Positions 14,084 to 23,175 of a DNA stretch of 64,000 nucleotides are shown here, one piece after another. The position numbers and the translations under genes are program-made. The notes below the pieces were generated by a model. The model saw only the letters and a program-made list of their open reading frames with translations. It ran no database searches and was not told the DNA's origin. Numbering within the stretch: the first letter of the stretch is position 1; every line of letters begins with the position of its first letter. Source of the DNA: Dactylosporangium aurantiacum (GTDB lineage Bacteria > Actinomycetota > Actinomycetes > Mycobacteriales > Micromonosporaceae); NCBI RefSeq assembly GCF_000716715.1, contig NZ_JNYJ01000071.1, forward strand, positions 1-64,000, read 5' to 3'.

Positions 14084-16624
14084 TTGTCGGACGAGTTCGC
14101 GATGCTGCTGCGGCGGCATCGGCTCCACTGTCAGCTCACCCAGGAGGAGCTCGCCGAGCGGGCCGGGATCAGCGCCCGCTCCGTCGGTGAGATGGAGCGC
14201 GGCCGCGGGCGAAGCCCACGACCACGCACCGTCGACCAGCTGGCGGCGGCGCTGGAGCTCACCGCGACGGCACGCGACGAGTTCACCGCGGCGGGCCGCG
14301 CGCTGTTCTGGGTGAACCGGCCGGGCAGGTCCCGCACGAGCAACCCGCTGCGGCTGACGATGCCCACCGCCGCCGTGCCGCGACAGCTCCCGGCCGACCT
14401 GCCCGACTTCGTCGCCCGCCATGACGAGACCGCGCTGATCTGCCGGGTCCTCGACCCGGACTCCCGCAACGCGCGGCTCGTCGCGGTCTCCGGACCGGCG
14501 GGCGTGGGCAAGACCGCGCTCGCGGTGCACGCCGGTCACCGGCTGGCCGCACGGTTCCCCGACGGGCAGGTCTACGCGGCGCTGCGCGGCCCGACCGGCC
14601 GGCCGGTCGACCCCGCGGAGGTCCTGGCCCAGCTGCTGCGGGCGCTCGGCGCGGACAGCTCCGCCCTGCCGGCCGGCGCCGGCGCCCGCGCCGGACTGCT
14701 GCGCAGCTGGCTGGCGGACCGCAGGGTGCTGATCGTCCTCGACGACGCCGACGGTCACCGGCAGGTCGAGCCGTTCATGCCGACCGACTCCACCGCCGTG
14801 CTGGTGACCAGCCGCCTGCCGCTGACCGGCCTGTCCGGCGTCACCGCCGTGGACCTGCGGCCACTGCCGACCGCCGCCGGCGTGGACCTGCTCTGCCGGG
14901 TCGCCGGCACGCAACGGGTGCGGTCGGAGCCGGCGGCCGCCTGCGAACTCGTCACGATCTGCGGCGGGCTGCCGCTCGCGGTACGCATCGCGGCGGCACG
15001 GCTGGCCGCCCGGCCGCACTGGACGGTCACGACCCTCAGCGAACGGCTCGCCGACGAGCGGCACCGGCTCGACGAGCTGCGCCACGGCGACCTCGCCGTC
15101 CGGCCCGGCCTGCAACTGGCCTACGAAGGGCTGTCACCGGCGGCGGCCACGGCGTTCGCGCTGCTCGGCGCGCTGGACGTGCCGACGTTTCCGGGATGGG
15201 CCGTCGCCGCGCTGCTGGGCACCGCACCGGACGCCGGCGCCGCCGCGCTCGACGAGCTGCTCGACGCCCGCCTGCTCGACGACCTCGGCCCCGACCAGGC
15301 CGGGCAGCGACGCTACGGGTTCCACCAGATCACCCGGCTGTACGCGCGGGAACGCCGGGCCCTGGAGGTCGACCCTCAGCAGTGGTCGGCGGCGCTGGAG
15401 CGGGCGGCCCTGGGCTGGCTCGCCCTCGCCAGGCACGCTCAGGACCGGTTGCGCTGCGAGCGGTTCCACCTCGACGACCGCAGCCACCCGGCGGTGGTCC
15501 CCGACCCGGCCGCCAGGGCCGCCGCCGGCCGGGCGGTCGAGTGGTTCGAGGCCGAACGTGCGGCACTGGCGGCGATCGTGTCCGGATGTGCCGAGGCGGG
15601 ACTGGCCGCCGCCGCGCACGGCATCGCCGGGACCAGCGCCGACTTCTACGAGCTGCGCGGCTACTACGACGACTGGCACCGTGCCGTGCGGGCGGCGCTG
15701 GACTGCTGCCGCCGGACCGGTGACCGCCGCCGCGAATCCGCGATGCTGCGTGGGCTCGGCGCCTGCCTGGTCGAGCTCAACGACCCGGACGAGGCGCTGT
15801 CGACGCTGCGGGACGCGCGGACCCTGGCCGAGGCGCTCGGCGACCGTGCCGGGGCGGCGATGGTCGGCAAGGACATCGGCTTCGTGCTCAGCCTGACCGG
15901 CCGGCTCGCCGAGGCCGAGACCGAGCTGCGTGCCGCCGTCGAGGACCTCGACCAGGTGGGCCGGCGCCAGACCAAGGCCATGGCGCTCACCAGCCTCGGG
16001 TTCGTGCTGCGGCAGCAGGGCGCCACCGGCGAGGCCGTCCGGACCATCCAGGCCGCACGGGACATCGCCAGGTCGTGCCGGGACCCGTTCACCGAGGCGT
16101 ACTGCGCCCGCGGCCTCGCCGGCGCGCTGCTCGCCGACGGGCGCACCCGGCAGGCACAACGGGCGGCCGGCGAGGCGGCCGAGCTGTTCGCGCGGATCGG
16201 CGATCCGATCGGTGCCGCGCAGAGCCTGCGGGTGCTGGGTGAGTCACTCGCCCAGGAGCCGGACCGGGCGGCGGAGGCGGAGGAGGCGCTGGACGCGGCC
16301 GCGACGATGTTCCGTGACCGGAGGAACTCGTGGGGGCTCGCGCTGACCGAGCTGACACTGGGGGAGATCGGCGTGCGCCGCGGCGCCGACGACGCCGTCG
16401 AGCGGCTCGAGCGGACCTTGCGGTACTGGACCGAGGAGCAGGTGCCCGCCCTGCAGGCGCGCACCCTCGTGGCGCTCGCCGGCGCGGCGGAGCGGGCGGC
16501 GGACCCCTCCGCGCGGCAGCTGCTGATGGACGCGTACCGGCTGTACGAGAAGCTCGGCATGCCGGCCGCCGCGGAACTCGCCGACCGGCTCGCTCGCCCC
16601 GGAGAGGACGCGACAGCGGGGTGA
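14084..16624 (+). CDS. XRE-HTH / NB-ARC / TPR transcriptional regulator (STAND)
   Basis: About 846 residues. An N-terminal XRE helix-turn-helix (LLRRHRLHCQLTQEELAERA ... RSVGEMERG) is followed by an NB-ARC ATPase with Walker A GPAGVGKTALAVHAG and Walker B VLIVLDDADG, the GLPLAVRIAAARLA motif, and a C-terminal half of TPR helices. Such proteins are signal-responsive activators. TTG 14084 is chosen because GGGGAGG lies upstream and the HTH begins directly. ATG 14051 would add 11 residues but has no ribosome site. It is divergent from the cysteine-rich peptide operon, which it probably controls, and is paralogous to the gene at 23176-25740. Confidence 0.85.
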   Translation: MSDEFAMLLRRHRLHCQLTQEELAERAGISARSVGEMERGRGRSPRPRTVDQLAAALELTATARDEFTAAGRALFWVNRPGRSRTSNPLRLTMPTAAVPRQLPADLPDFVARHDETALICRVLDPDSRNARLVAVSGPAGVGKTALAVHAGHRLAARFPDGQVYAALRGPTGRPVDPAEVLAQLLRALGADSSALPAGAGARAGLLRSWLADRRVLIVLDDADGHRQVEPFMPTDSTAVLVTSRLPLTGLSGVTAVDLRPLPTAAGVDLLCRVAGTQRVRSEPAAACELVTICGGLPLAVRIAAARLAARPHWTVTTLSERLADERHRLDELRHGDLAVRPGLQLAYEGLSPAAATAFALLGALDVPTFPGWAVAALLGTAPDAGAAALDELLDARLLDDLGPDQAGQRRYGFHQITRLYARERRALEVDPQQWSAALERAALGWLALARHAQDRLRCERFHLDDRSHPAVVPDPAARAAAGRAVEWFEAERAALAAIVSGCAEAGLAAAAHGIAGTSADFYELRGYYDDWHRAVRAALDCCRRTGDRRRESAMLRGLGACLVELNDPDEALSTLRDARTLAEALGDRAGAAMVGKDIGFVLSLTGRLAEAETELRAAVEDLDQVGRRQTKAMALTSLGFVLRQQGATGEAVRTIQAARDIARSCRDPFTEAYCARGLAGALLADGRTRQAQRAAGEAAELFARIGDPIGAAQSLRVLGESLAQEPDRAAEAEEALDAAATMFRDRRNSWGLALTELTLGEIGVRRGADDAVERLERTLRYWTEEQVPALQARTLVALAGAAERAADPSARQLLMDAYRLYEKLGMPAAAELADRLARPGEDATAG

Positions 16625-16682
16625 GGCCGCCGGCCGGGTCCGCTGACGCCCGTCAGCGGACCCGGCGCGGCGGCCTCACCCC
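16618..16682. terminator. Long bidirectional terminator hairpin
   Basis: An inner 13-bp perfect stem, GGGTCCGCTGACG (16636-16648) with 16651-16663, is enclosed by an outer stem GTGAGGCCGCC (16621-16631) with 16669-16679. It separates the convergent STAND regulator and the GH26-like gene. Confidence 0.75.
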
Positions 16683-16687
16683 GGGTG

Positions 16688-17917
16688 TCAGCCGGCGATC
16701 GCGGTGCGCCAGGCGGCCTGGCTCGCCGTGTCCCGCAGCCGGTGATCGCCCAGCGTGCCGATGGAGTCGAAGTACAGCATGCCGACGATGTCGTTCGCCC
16801 GGGCCCATGCCGCCGCGTCGGCGAGGAACGCCGGGCGGTTGGACGCCTTGTTGTAGCCGAGCTCGCCGATACCGTACGGCTTGCCGACGCCGCGGCTGGC
16901 CGCCAGCGACGGCCGCTGCGCCTGGTGCGCGGCCATGAGCTGGTCGTTGGTGGCGTTGGTGTCCGTCTCGTTGAACCCGTACACGTCCCACCACAGCTCC
17001 GACACGCGCGGGTTGTACCAGCCGGTCCAGTCGCGTCCCGAGCCGGCGGCCAGGCTCCAGTCCGACAGGATGAGCGTCGGGATGAGGTTCGCGTGGTTCG
17101 GGTGTGCCTGGACCAGGTCGATGAACGCGTCCCACGCCGCGCGGTAGGCGGTCTGGGCGCCGGCGGTGGTGAAGTTGTCCTCGGGTTCGTGGTAGTAGCT
17201 GACCCGGGTCGGCTTGGTGAAGCACGACAGCCACGCGTTCAGGGTCGCGTCGTACGTCCCGGCGGACACGTCGGCGGGCGCGGCCTTCCACGAGATGAGC
17301 ACCGGACGGGTCTGCGCGTTGCGGTCGTTCGCGCAACTGGTGCTCGGCAGGCCGCTGTAGAACAGCCGCAGCATGCCCGGCGCGTACGCCGCGTCCTGCC
17401 GCGCCAGCGCCTCGTCGAAGGTCTCGGCCCTGGTGCACACGTTCTGCGCGTCGCAGGTGCAGCCGCCGGTCCCCGGCGTGCAGGCCACCCGGCTCGAACC
17501 GTCGACGTTGGCGCCCAGGACGGTGTCGGCGCCCGTGGTCACCTCGAGGGAGTTCGTCGTCTTGCCGGCCAACGTGGTCGATGTCGGCGAGCTGAACCAC
17601 ACGCACCGGTACCCGTACGTGGTGTTGGGCGCGCCGTCGCGGGTGAACGTCAGCCGCTGCGTGGCGGTGCCCGAGATCGCCGTACGGGTGGTGTCCACGG
17701 CCGTCGGGGTGATCACGGGGACGTTCCAGGACCGCCCGGCGACGTAGACCGTGGCGCCGCCGGGGTTGATGTCGCAGGTGAACGTGAACTCGGAGCCGTG
17801 CACCGTGGCGGGGCTCACCGTGCCGGCCGACGCCGCGTGCGCGACCCCGGCGTCGAGGCCGACGAGCCCGAGGGCCAGCACGAGCAGCAGCACGGTGCGT
17901 CTGGCAAGTGATCGCAT
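16688..17917 (-). CDS. Secreted GH26-like glycosidase with N-terminal Ig-like domain
   Basis: 409 residues if started at ATG 17917 (GGAG 6 nt upstream). A signal peptide ending AHAAS is followed by a beta-sandwich-like domain (about 30-130) and then a (beta/alpha)8-type domain. Likely catalytic glutamates are Glu244 in YYHEPED and Glu352 in GIGELGYN, the acid/base and nucleophile positions of clan GH-A enzymes such as GH26 beta-mannanases. Several Cys occur around 147-196. Overall similarity to classical mannanases is low by eye, so substrate is uncertain. As sequenced, the upstream FG-GAP gene runs into this frame without a stop, so an automatic caller may merge the two. A paralogue lies at 20575-21756. 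Confidence 0.7.
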   Translation of the reverse strand: MRSLARRTVLLLVLALGLVGLDAGVAHAASAGTVSPATVHGSEFTFTCDINPGGATVYVAGRSWNVPVITPTAVDTTRTAISGTATQRLTFTRDGAPNTTYGYRCVWFSSPTSTTLAGKTTNSLEVTTGADTVLGANVDGSSRVACTPGTGGCTCDAQNVCTRAETFDEALARQDAAYAPGMLRLFYSGLPSTSCANDRNAQTRPVLISWKAAPADVSAGTYDATLNAWLSCFTKPTRVSYYHEPEDNFTTAGAQTAYRAAWDAFIDLVQAHPNHANLIPTLILSDWSLAAGSGRDWTGWYNPRVSELWWDVYGFNETDTNATNDQLMAAHQAQRPSLAASRGVGKPYGIGELGYNKASNRPAFLADAAAWARANDIVGMLYFDSIGTLGDHRLRDTASQAAWRTAIAG

Positions 17918-18002
17918 GTTGTCTCCATCCAGCTGAGGCGAAAGGGGGCGGGCTGCCCGGCGGGGGGAAAACGCCGGGCAGCCCGCCGTCTGGGGGACCG
18001 CG

Positions 18003-19165
18003 TCAGACGATGCGGTCGAAGGCGCTGAAGTTGGTGCCGATCTGCTCGCCGGTGCCGGAGGCGAAGCCGGAGCCGTCACCGCGGTACAGGTGCAGGGAGA
18101 CGAACCCGCCGCTGCCGTTGCCGCGGTACAGGTGCAGGTTCTTGGTCGACCGACCTGCTCGCCGGTGCCGGAGGCGAAGCCGGAGCCGTCACCGCGGTAC
18201 AGGTGCAGGTTCTTCGTGGTCGCGTTGCGCACCAGCAGGTCGGCCTTGCCGTCGCCGGAGAAGTCGCCGATGCCGATGAACTGGTCGAAGGCGCTGAAGT
18301 TGGTGCCGACCTGCTCGCCGGTGCCGGAGGCGAACCCGCCGCTGCCGTTGCCGCGGTACAGGTGCAGGTTCTTGGTGCTGGCGTTGCGGACCATCAGGTC
18401 GGCGTTGCCGTCGCCGGAGAAGTCCCCGACGCTGATGAACTGGTCGAAGGCGCTGAAGTTGTTGCCGATGTTCTCCCCGGTGCCGGAGGCGAAGCCGGAG
18501 CCGTCGCCGCGGTACAGGTGGACGTCCTTGGTCGTCGCGTTGCGGGCCAGCAGGTCGGCGTAGCCGTCACCGTCGAAGTCGCGGCTGATCATGCGCTGGG
18601 TCCACCACGTCGTCTGCTTGCGCGCCCCGGCCCAGCTGAAGCTGAAGTGGATGTGGTCGGTGTGCGGGCTCTCGCCGCTGTAGCTGTGCCAGATCGAGGG
18701 GGTGTCGTACGCCTTCCACATCTGGTTGTTCCAGATCATGTACATGATGCCGAGCCGGCGGGCGTTGGCGTACCGGTTGCCGCGGGAGTCGGTGGCCAGC
18801 AGCCAGTTGATGAGGTCCTGGGCGTCGGCCCGCTGGGCGCTGTCGTAATAGTTGAAGTGGTAGTCCAGCGCCCGGCCCTCCTTGTGCTCGCTCGTGCCGC
18901 CGGTACCGCAGTCCCGCACGATGCCCCAGGTGTGGCTGCCGTACTCGGCGTTGAGCATGTTCTTGAACGCCGTGACACCGGGCTTGGCGGTCGGGTCGCA
19001 GGTGTCCTGGCCGTCATAGGCGGCGAGCGGCTCGATGTACGGGCCGAACTGCGGGGTCGCCGGCGCCGCGGCGGCCGGTGCGGCCTGGACGGTCACGCCG
19101 GCGAGGGCGAGACCCAGGCCGAGCAGGCTACCCGCGATCCTGCGGGCGAGACGGTTGGTTCGCAT
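18003..19165 (-). pseudogene. Secreted M15-like peptidase with FG-GAP/VCBS repeats, frameshifted in the repeats
   Basis: The start at 19165 has AAGGAG upstream. A signal peptide (Ala-rich, to about residue 33) is followed by a domain with SEHKEGRALDYHF and SPHTDHIHFSF. This is the His-Asp...His metal pattern of the D,D-carboxypeptidase-like (M15/ARB_07466) fold, so it may act on cell-wall peptides. Three FG-GAP/VCBS modules follow, each with RDFDGDGYADLL-like, NLHLYRG and GTGEQVG-like segments. Near 18145 the frame breaks: GEQVG is joined directly to the NLHLYRG part of a later module, losing most of a module and shifting frame. The proper frame resumes to FDRIV and a TGA at 18003-18005. This could be true recombination or an assembly collapse. 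Confidence 0.65.
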
Positions 19166-19205
19166 GCTGGTGCGCTCCTTGACAGAGGGAAGGGTGGGGG
19201 CCGCG

Positions 19206-20430
19206 TCAGACGATGCGGTCGAAGGCGCTGAAGTTGGTGCCGATCTGCTCGCCGGTGCCGGAGGCGAAGCCGGAGCCGTCACCGCGGTACAGGTGCAGGT
19301 CGCCCGCGCCGATGAGCATGTCGAAGGCGCTGAAGTTGGTGCCGATCTGCTCGCCGGTGCCGGAGACGAACCCGCCGCTGCCGTTGCCGCGGTACAGGTG
19401 CAGGTTCTTGGTCGATCGTACCGACCTGCTCGCCGGTGCCGGACGCGAAGCCGGAGCCGTCACCGCGGTACAGGTGCAGGTTCTTCGTGGTCGCGTTGCG
19501 CACGAGCAGGTCGGCCTTGCCGTCGCCGGAGAAGTCGCCGATGCCGACGAACCGGTCGAAGGCGCTGAAGTTCGTGCCGATCTGCTCGCCGGTGCCGGAG
19601 GCGAAGCCGCCGCTGCCGTTGCCCCGGTAGAGGTGCAGGTTCTTCGTGGCGGCGTTGCGCACCATCAGGTCGGCGTTGCCGTCGTTGCTGAAGTCACCGA
19701 CGCTGATGAACTCGTCGAAGGCGCTGAAGTTGTTGCCGATGTTCTCCCCGGTGCCGGAGGCGAAGCCGGAGCCGTCGCCGCGGTACAGGTGGACGTCCTT
19801 CGTGGTGGCGTTGCGGGCCAGCAGGTCCGCGTGACCGTCACCGTTGAAGTCACGCGCGACGCCGCTGCCCCACAGGGCGGTGACGATCGTGCGGGCGTCA
19901 CCGACCCGCAGCGCGTACTTGTCCGGGAAGTCCGAGACCTGCACCGCCTGGCAGATCTCGCCGATCGGCGCGCTCAGCCAGCTGTTGTTCGGGTACAGGC
20001 GCACCATCTTGTCCAGGAACGCGTTGGTCGCCCAGGCCGGGTCGAGCCGCTGCGACACGGACCCCCAGGACGCCCGCTGCTGGAACAGCCCCAGGCTGTC
20101 GTGGTCGACGGTCTCCGAGACGTTCTGGATCGTCGTCTCCACGATCGTCGTGGTGATCGCGATGACGGCGGCCCGCTCGGCCATGCCGCGGTGCTCGACC
20201 GCGCTGACCACCGCCCGGGCGCAGGACACCCGGTAGGCGGTCATGTAGCCGCGCATGCTGCCGGTCAGGGTGCTGTTCAGGCGGGTCGCCAGCGCGCCGT
20301 CCTCGGCGGTGGGGCCGCCACTGACACACGGTGCGACGCTCCAGGCGGCGGCGGGATCGGCCGCCACCGCCACCGAGCCCGCGGCGAGCAACGCCACCAG
20401 GCCCGTTCTCACGAGTAGCTGCAATCTCAT
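19206..20430 (-). pseudogene. Secreted lysozyme-like protein with FG-GAP/VCBS repeats, frameshifted in the repeats
   Basis: ATG 20430; signal peptide to about residue 29 (VAADPAAAW). The N-terminal domain, RAAVIAITTTIVETTIQNVS ... DSLGLFQQR ... AFLDKM, matches a common actinomycete secreted domain with lysozyme/transglycosylase-like features; the Glu in IVETT is a candidate catalytic residue. FG-GAP modules follow, nearly identical to those of the neighbour at 18003-19165. Around 19410 the frame shifts after GEQVG. The displaced frame ends at 19279, while the proper frame continues through NLHLYRG and GTGEQIG modules to FDRIV and a TGA at 19206. It is first gene of the operon leading to the M15-like and GH26-like genes, 40 bp before the next start. 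Confidence 0.65.
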
Positions 20431-20461
20431 GGCGGCGAGCCTGCGGGCCCGTCCTGGCGTC

Positions 20462-20494
20462 GAACTGGATCGCGACGACGCGTATGAAATCCGT
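20462..20494 (-). promoter_or_regulatory. Shared promoter motif, copy upstream of the lysozyme-like gene
   Basis: This 33-bp block matches 23126-23158 at 28 of 33 positions without gaps (GAACTGGATCG then ACGACGCGTA). Both copies lie upstream of the first genes of the two secreted-protein operons, in the same orientation. The conservation stands out from the surrounding non-coding sequence, so it is probably a common promoter or operator. Confidence 0.55.
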
Positions 20495-20574
20495 ATCGGA
20501 CCCGCCGGGCGGCCGACGAGGTGGACGGAATGACCCGCACCACCTCGTCGTCGCTCACCTGTGCCGGTGCCCGG

Positions 20575-21756
20575 CTACGCCCGGGCGGTGACCTGGTCGA
20601 CCGTGTTGCTGGTGTACAGCAGGGATCCGCCGGACTGGGCGCTCCACCACTTGACTCTGGCCCGGTACGACGTGTCCGGCTGCAGCCCGCTCCGGTCGCA
20701 GGTGACCGTTTCCGGGTTGCCGGCCAGGTACCGGCGTGGTCCCTCGACGAACTCGGAGCCGCCGATGGTGCGCCAGGAGGCGCAGGAGACCCAGCCGGCC
20801 TGCTGCGCCGGATCCACCCTGGTCGACCACTGGATCGACGTCGACGTCGCCGCCGCCGGGCCGGCGGTCGTGGTCATCACCGGTGTGCCGGCGAACAGCG
20901 TGCCGGTCACCGCCTCCCGCCACGCCTGGATGCTGGCGGTGTCGCCGATCAGGTCGTCCTCCGGCCAGCCCACCGCGTCGAAGTACGTGACGAAGCGGGC
21001 GTCCGCCGTGCCACGCATCCACCGTGCGATGTCCCGCAGCATCGCCGGGCGGTTCGCGTGGTCCTGCACGCCGAGCTCGGCGACCGCGTAGGGCTTGCCC
21101 TGGGACCGGGCGACCTCGAGCGCGGGGCGCTTGGCGTTGTGCGACGCCATGGTCTCCGAGTTCGCCTCGTCGAAGTTGTACACGTCCCACGCCATCACGT
21201 CGACGTAGGCCGGGCCGGGGTAGTAGTCACGCCAGTTCCGCCCGCTCTTCGGATCCACCGTCCAGTCCATCAGGATCGTGGTGGCGAACAGGCGCGGGTT
21301 GCCCGCCTGGTCGGCGAGGCCGGCGATGCGCTGCCACGCGGCCCGGTAGGACGCCGCGGTGAACGCCCCGTCGCGGATGTCGTCCTCGGGCTCGTGGTAG
21401 AAGCACCAGAAGATGTCCCGGTCGCGGGGCGCGTTCGCGAACCACGAGCGGAGGTAGGCGTCCGCCGTGCCGGCCAGCACGGTGTCGGCGTCGTACTTGA
21501 AGGACACCACCGTGGCCCGACCGGGTGTGGCGAGCTTCGTGTCGGTCCACGCGGCCGGGGCGCCCGGATAGAAGACCCGCAGGACCGGCAGCGTGCCGTA
21601 CCGGCCGTCGGCGGCCGCCAGCGCCTGGGTGAACGTCTGCCCGGACGGCTGGTAGACCGACGCCCCGAAGAGCGTGGGCGTGCTGGCGTGTGCCGGTGCC
21701 TGGAGACCGACCAGGACCGTGACGACGGCGGCTATCACCGCGACGACCCGCCTCAT
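20575..21756 (-). CDS. Secreted GH26-like glycosidase with C-terminal FnIII-like domain
   Basis: 393 residues. Signal peptide ending PAHAS (about 24), then a TIM-barrel-type domain with Glu122 in FYHEPED and Glu228 in AVAELGVQ as candidate acid/base and nucleophile. From about residue 290 a beta-rich domain (SSTRVDPAQQ-like, ending in LQPDTSYRARVKWWSA) resembles fibronectin type III. It is the paralogue of 16688-17917, where the accessory beta domain is at the other end. The ATG at 21756 overlaps the stop of the NlpC/P60 gene (ATGA), so the two are co-translated. The likely role is hydrolysis of an extracellular beta-linked polysaccharide; the substrate is not known. Confidence 0.7.
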   Translation of the reverse strand: MRRVVAVIAAVVTVLVGLQAPAHASTPTLFGASVYQPSGQTFTQALAAADGRYGTLPVLRVFYPGAPAAWTDTKLATPGRATVVSFKYDADTVLAGTADAYLRSWFANAPRDRDIFWCFYHEPEDDIRDGAFTAASYRAAWQRIAGLADQAGNPRLFATTILMDWTVDPKSGRNWRDYYPGPAYVDVMAWDVYNFDEANSETMASHNAKRPALEVARSQGKPYAVAELGVQDHANRPAMLRDIARWMRGTADARFVTYFDAVGWPEDDLIGDTASIQAWREAVTGTLFAGTPVMTTTAGPAAATSTSIQWSTRVDPAQQAGWVSCASWRTIGGSEFVEGPRRYLAGNPETVTCDRSGLQPDTSYRARVKWWSAQSGGSLLYTSNTVDQVTARA

Positions 21757-23066
21757 GAGATGGTGCCGGGTTGGGCGGACAGCAGGATCTGGGTCCAGCC
21801 GCCGGCGTCGACGGTCTTGGCGGCGCTGATGTCGTCGCCGTCGCCGTCGTAGGGGTTGGCGTCGACGTAGTGCAGCATCGAGCCGTCGGGTTTGTGGGCG
21901 AGGTAGACGCCGCCGCCGGGTGAGACGATCTGGTCGAAGACCTGCCAGGTGGTGGCGCGCAGGGTGGAGCCGGTCCAGTCGCCGACGCCGTCGATGCGGT
22001 AGGACAGCAGCCGTCCGTCGGTGTGGTTGCCCAGGATCCAGTCGGGTCCGGTGGTGGTGAGGGTCTTCTGGGAGAAGCCGGACTGCTGGATGGTGACCCA
22101 GCCGGTGATGTCGTCGAGGTCGGGTTTGGCGGCGTTGACGGTGTAGCGGCGCAGGGTGGTGCCGGCGATGCCGTAGAGGTGACCGCTGCCGTCGTAGGCG
22201 AGTCTGGTCAGTGTCCAGCCGCTGCTGGCCAGCAGGATCGGCGGTTCGAACACCAGCGAGGTGTTGTTGGTGATGACGTCGACGCGGTAGAGCTGACCGG
22301 TCGCGGTGGTGAACAGGATGGTGTTGAAGTTGAGCACGGCCATGGCCGCCGGGGTGAGGCCGAGGGTCGCGGAGGACACGACCGCGCCGTGGGTGCGGAC
22401 ACCGGCCGCGTTGACCACGGTGAATGTCAGCCGGCCGTCGTCGAGCACCCCGTAGATGTTGCCGCTGCCCTTCGGATCATCGATGATCTTGCGGTACCGG
22501 TAGGCGCGGTACTCCGACGTGGGGTGGCCCGACAGGGTCGCCCAGCTGAACGACGCGCCGGTCACCTTCTCCACCGGGGTGTGCCCGAAGCTGTAGTACC
22601 AGAACCGCGTCTTCGCGGTGTTCTCCCAGCCGCCGAACAGGATCGCGTGGTACGGGTAGCCGCTCTCGCTGTCCGTGGTGTCGTTGAGCAGGTCTCCCGG
22701 CTCCAACGCGGCGCGGCTGATCGGATCGGCGTAGTTGTCCAGCGTCTGCGTGTTGGGATCGGCGCCCAGGTGCCATGCCATCCCGACGAAGCCGGAGCAG
22801 TCCCGGCGGTACTGCCGGGAGCGCGAAACGTCCCAGGTGTAGTCCGACATGCTGTACGTCAGGTCCGAGTCGTAGCGGCGGCTGTACCAGTCGCCCGCGC
22901 GCATGAGCACCTCGGAGCGGCTGATGGATCCGCCGACCGAGGAGGCCGCCGCGGCCGGCGTCGGCGCGGCGACGGCGGAGAACGCCGCGCCGGTCACACC
23001 GATGCAGGCAGCGGCGAGCAGACCGAGCGCCCGGACGGCGGCTCGTCGGGTGCGATGTCGAGGCAA
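21753..23066 (-). CDS. Secreted NlpC/P60-like hydrolase with tachylectin-like propeller
   Basis: 437 residues. TTG 23066 is chosen because GGGAGG lies 4-5 nt upstream and the signal peptide (RRAAVRALGLLAAACIG, cleavage near PAAAA) starts there. The N-terminal domain carries RRDCSGFVGMAWHL (catalytic Cys) and GYPYHAILFGGW (His), an NlpC/P60-type amidase pattern. From about residue 210, repeated strands such as IYGVLDDGRL, LYRVDVITN, LYGIAGTTLRRY and LLSYRIDG suggest a tachylectin-2-like beta-propeller for carbohydrate binding. A peptidoglycan or glycan-targeted secreted hydrolase is likely. First gene of the operon with the GH26-like gene, behind the shared promoter motif. Confidence 0.75.
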   Translation of the reverse strand: MPRHRTRRAAVRALGLLAAACIGVTGAAFSAVAAPTPAAAASSVGGSISRSEVLMRAGDWYSRRYDSDLTYSMSDYTWDVSRSRQYRRDCSGFVGMAWHLGADPNTQTLDNYADPISRAALEPGDLLNDTTDSESGYPYHAILFGGWENTAKTRFWYYSFGHTPVEKVTGASFSWATLSGHPTSEYRAYRYRKIIDDPKGSGNIYGVLDDGRLTFTVVNAAGVRTHGAVVSSATLGLTPAAMAVLNFNTILFTTATGQLYRVDVITNNTSLVFEPPILLASSGWTLTRLAYDGSGHLYGIAGTTLRRYTVNAAKPDLDDITGWVTIQQSGFSQKTLTTTGPDWILGNHTDGRLLSYRIDGVGDWTGSTLRATTWQVFDQIVSPGGGVYLAHKPDGSMLHYVDANPYDGDGDDISAAKTVDAGGWTQILLSAQPGTIS

Positions 23067-23125
23067 GGTTCCTCCCGTGGTCTCGTGTTGCTGACACGGG
23101 AAGCCTGAACCGCGGTACTGGGCCG

Positions 23126-23158
23126 GAACTGGATCGTCACGACGCGTACGACACCCGT
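23126..23158 (-). promoter_or_regulatory. Shared promoter motif, copy upstream of the NlpC/P60 operon
   Basis: Second copy of the 33-bp block described at 20462-20494. It begins about 60 nt upstream of the TTG start at 23066, just after the end of the STAND regulator gene. Confidence 0.55.
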
Positions 23159-23175
23159 GGTGACCACCGACCCGG

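Noticed and set aside
18050..19640. Repeated segments considered as a CRISPR array
   Set aside because: The repeats are coding FG-GAP modules of about 60 residues, with no short constant repeat alternating with unique spacers and no cas genes nearby.
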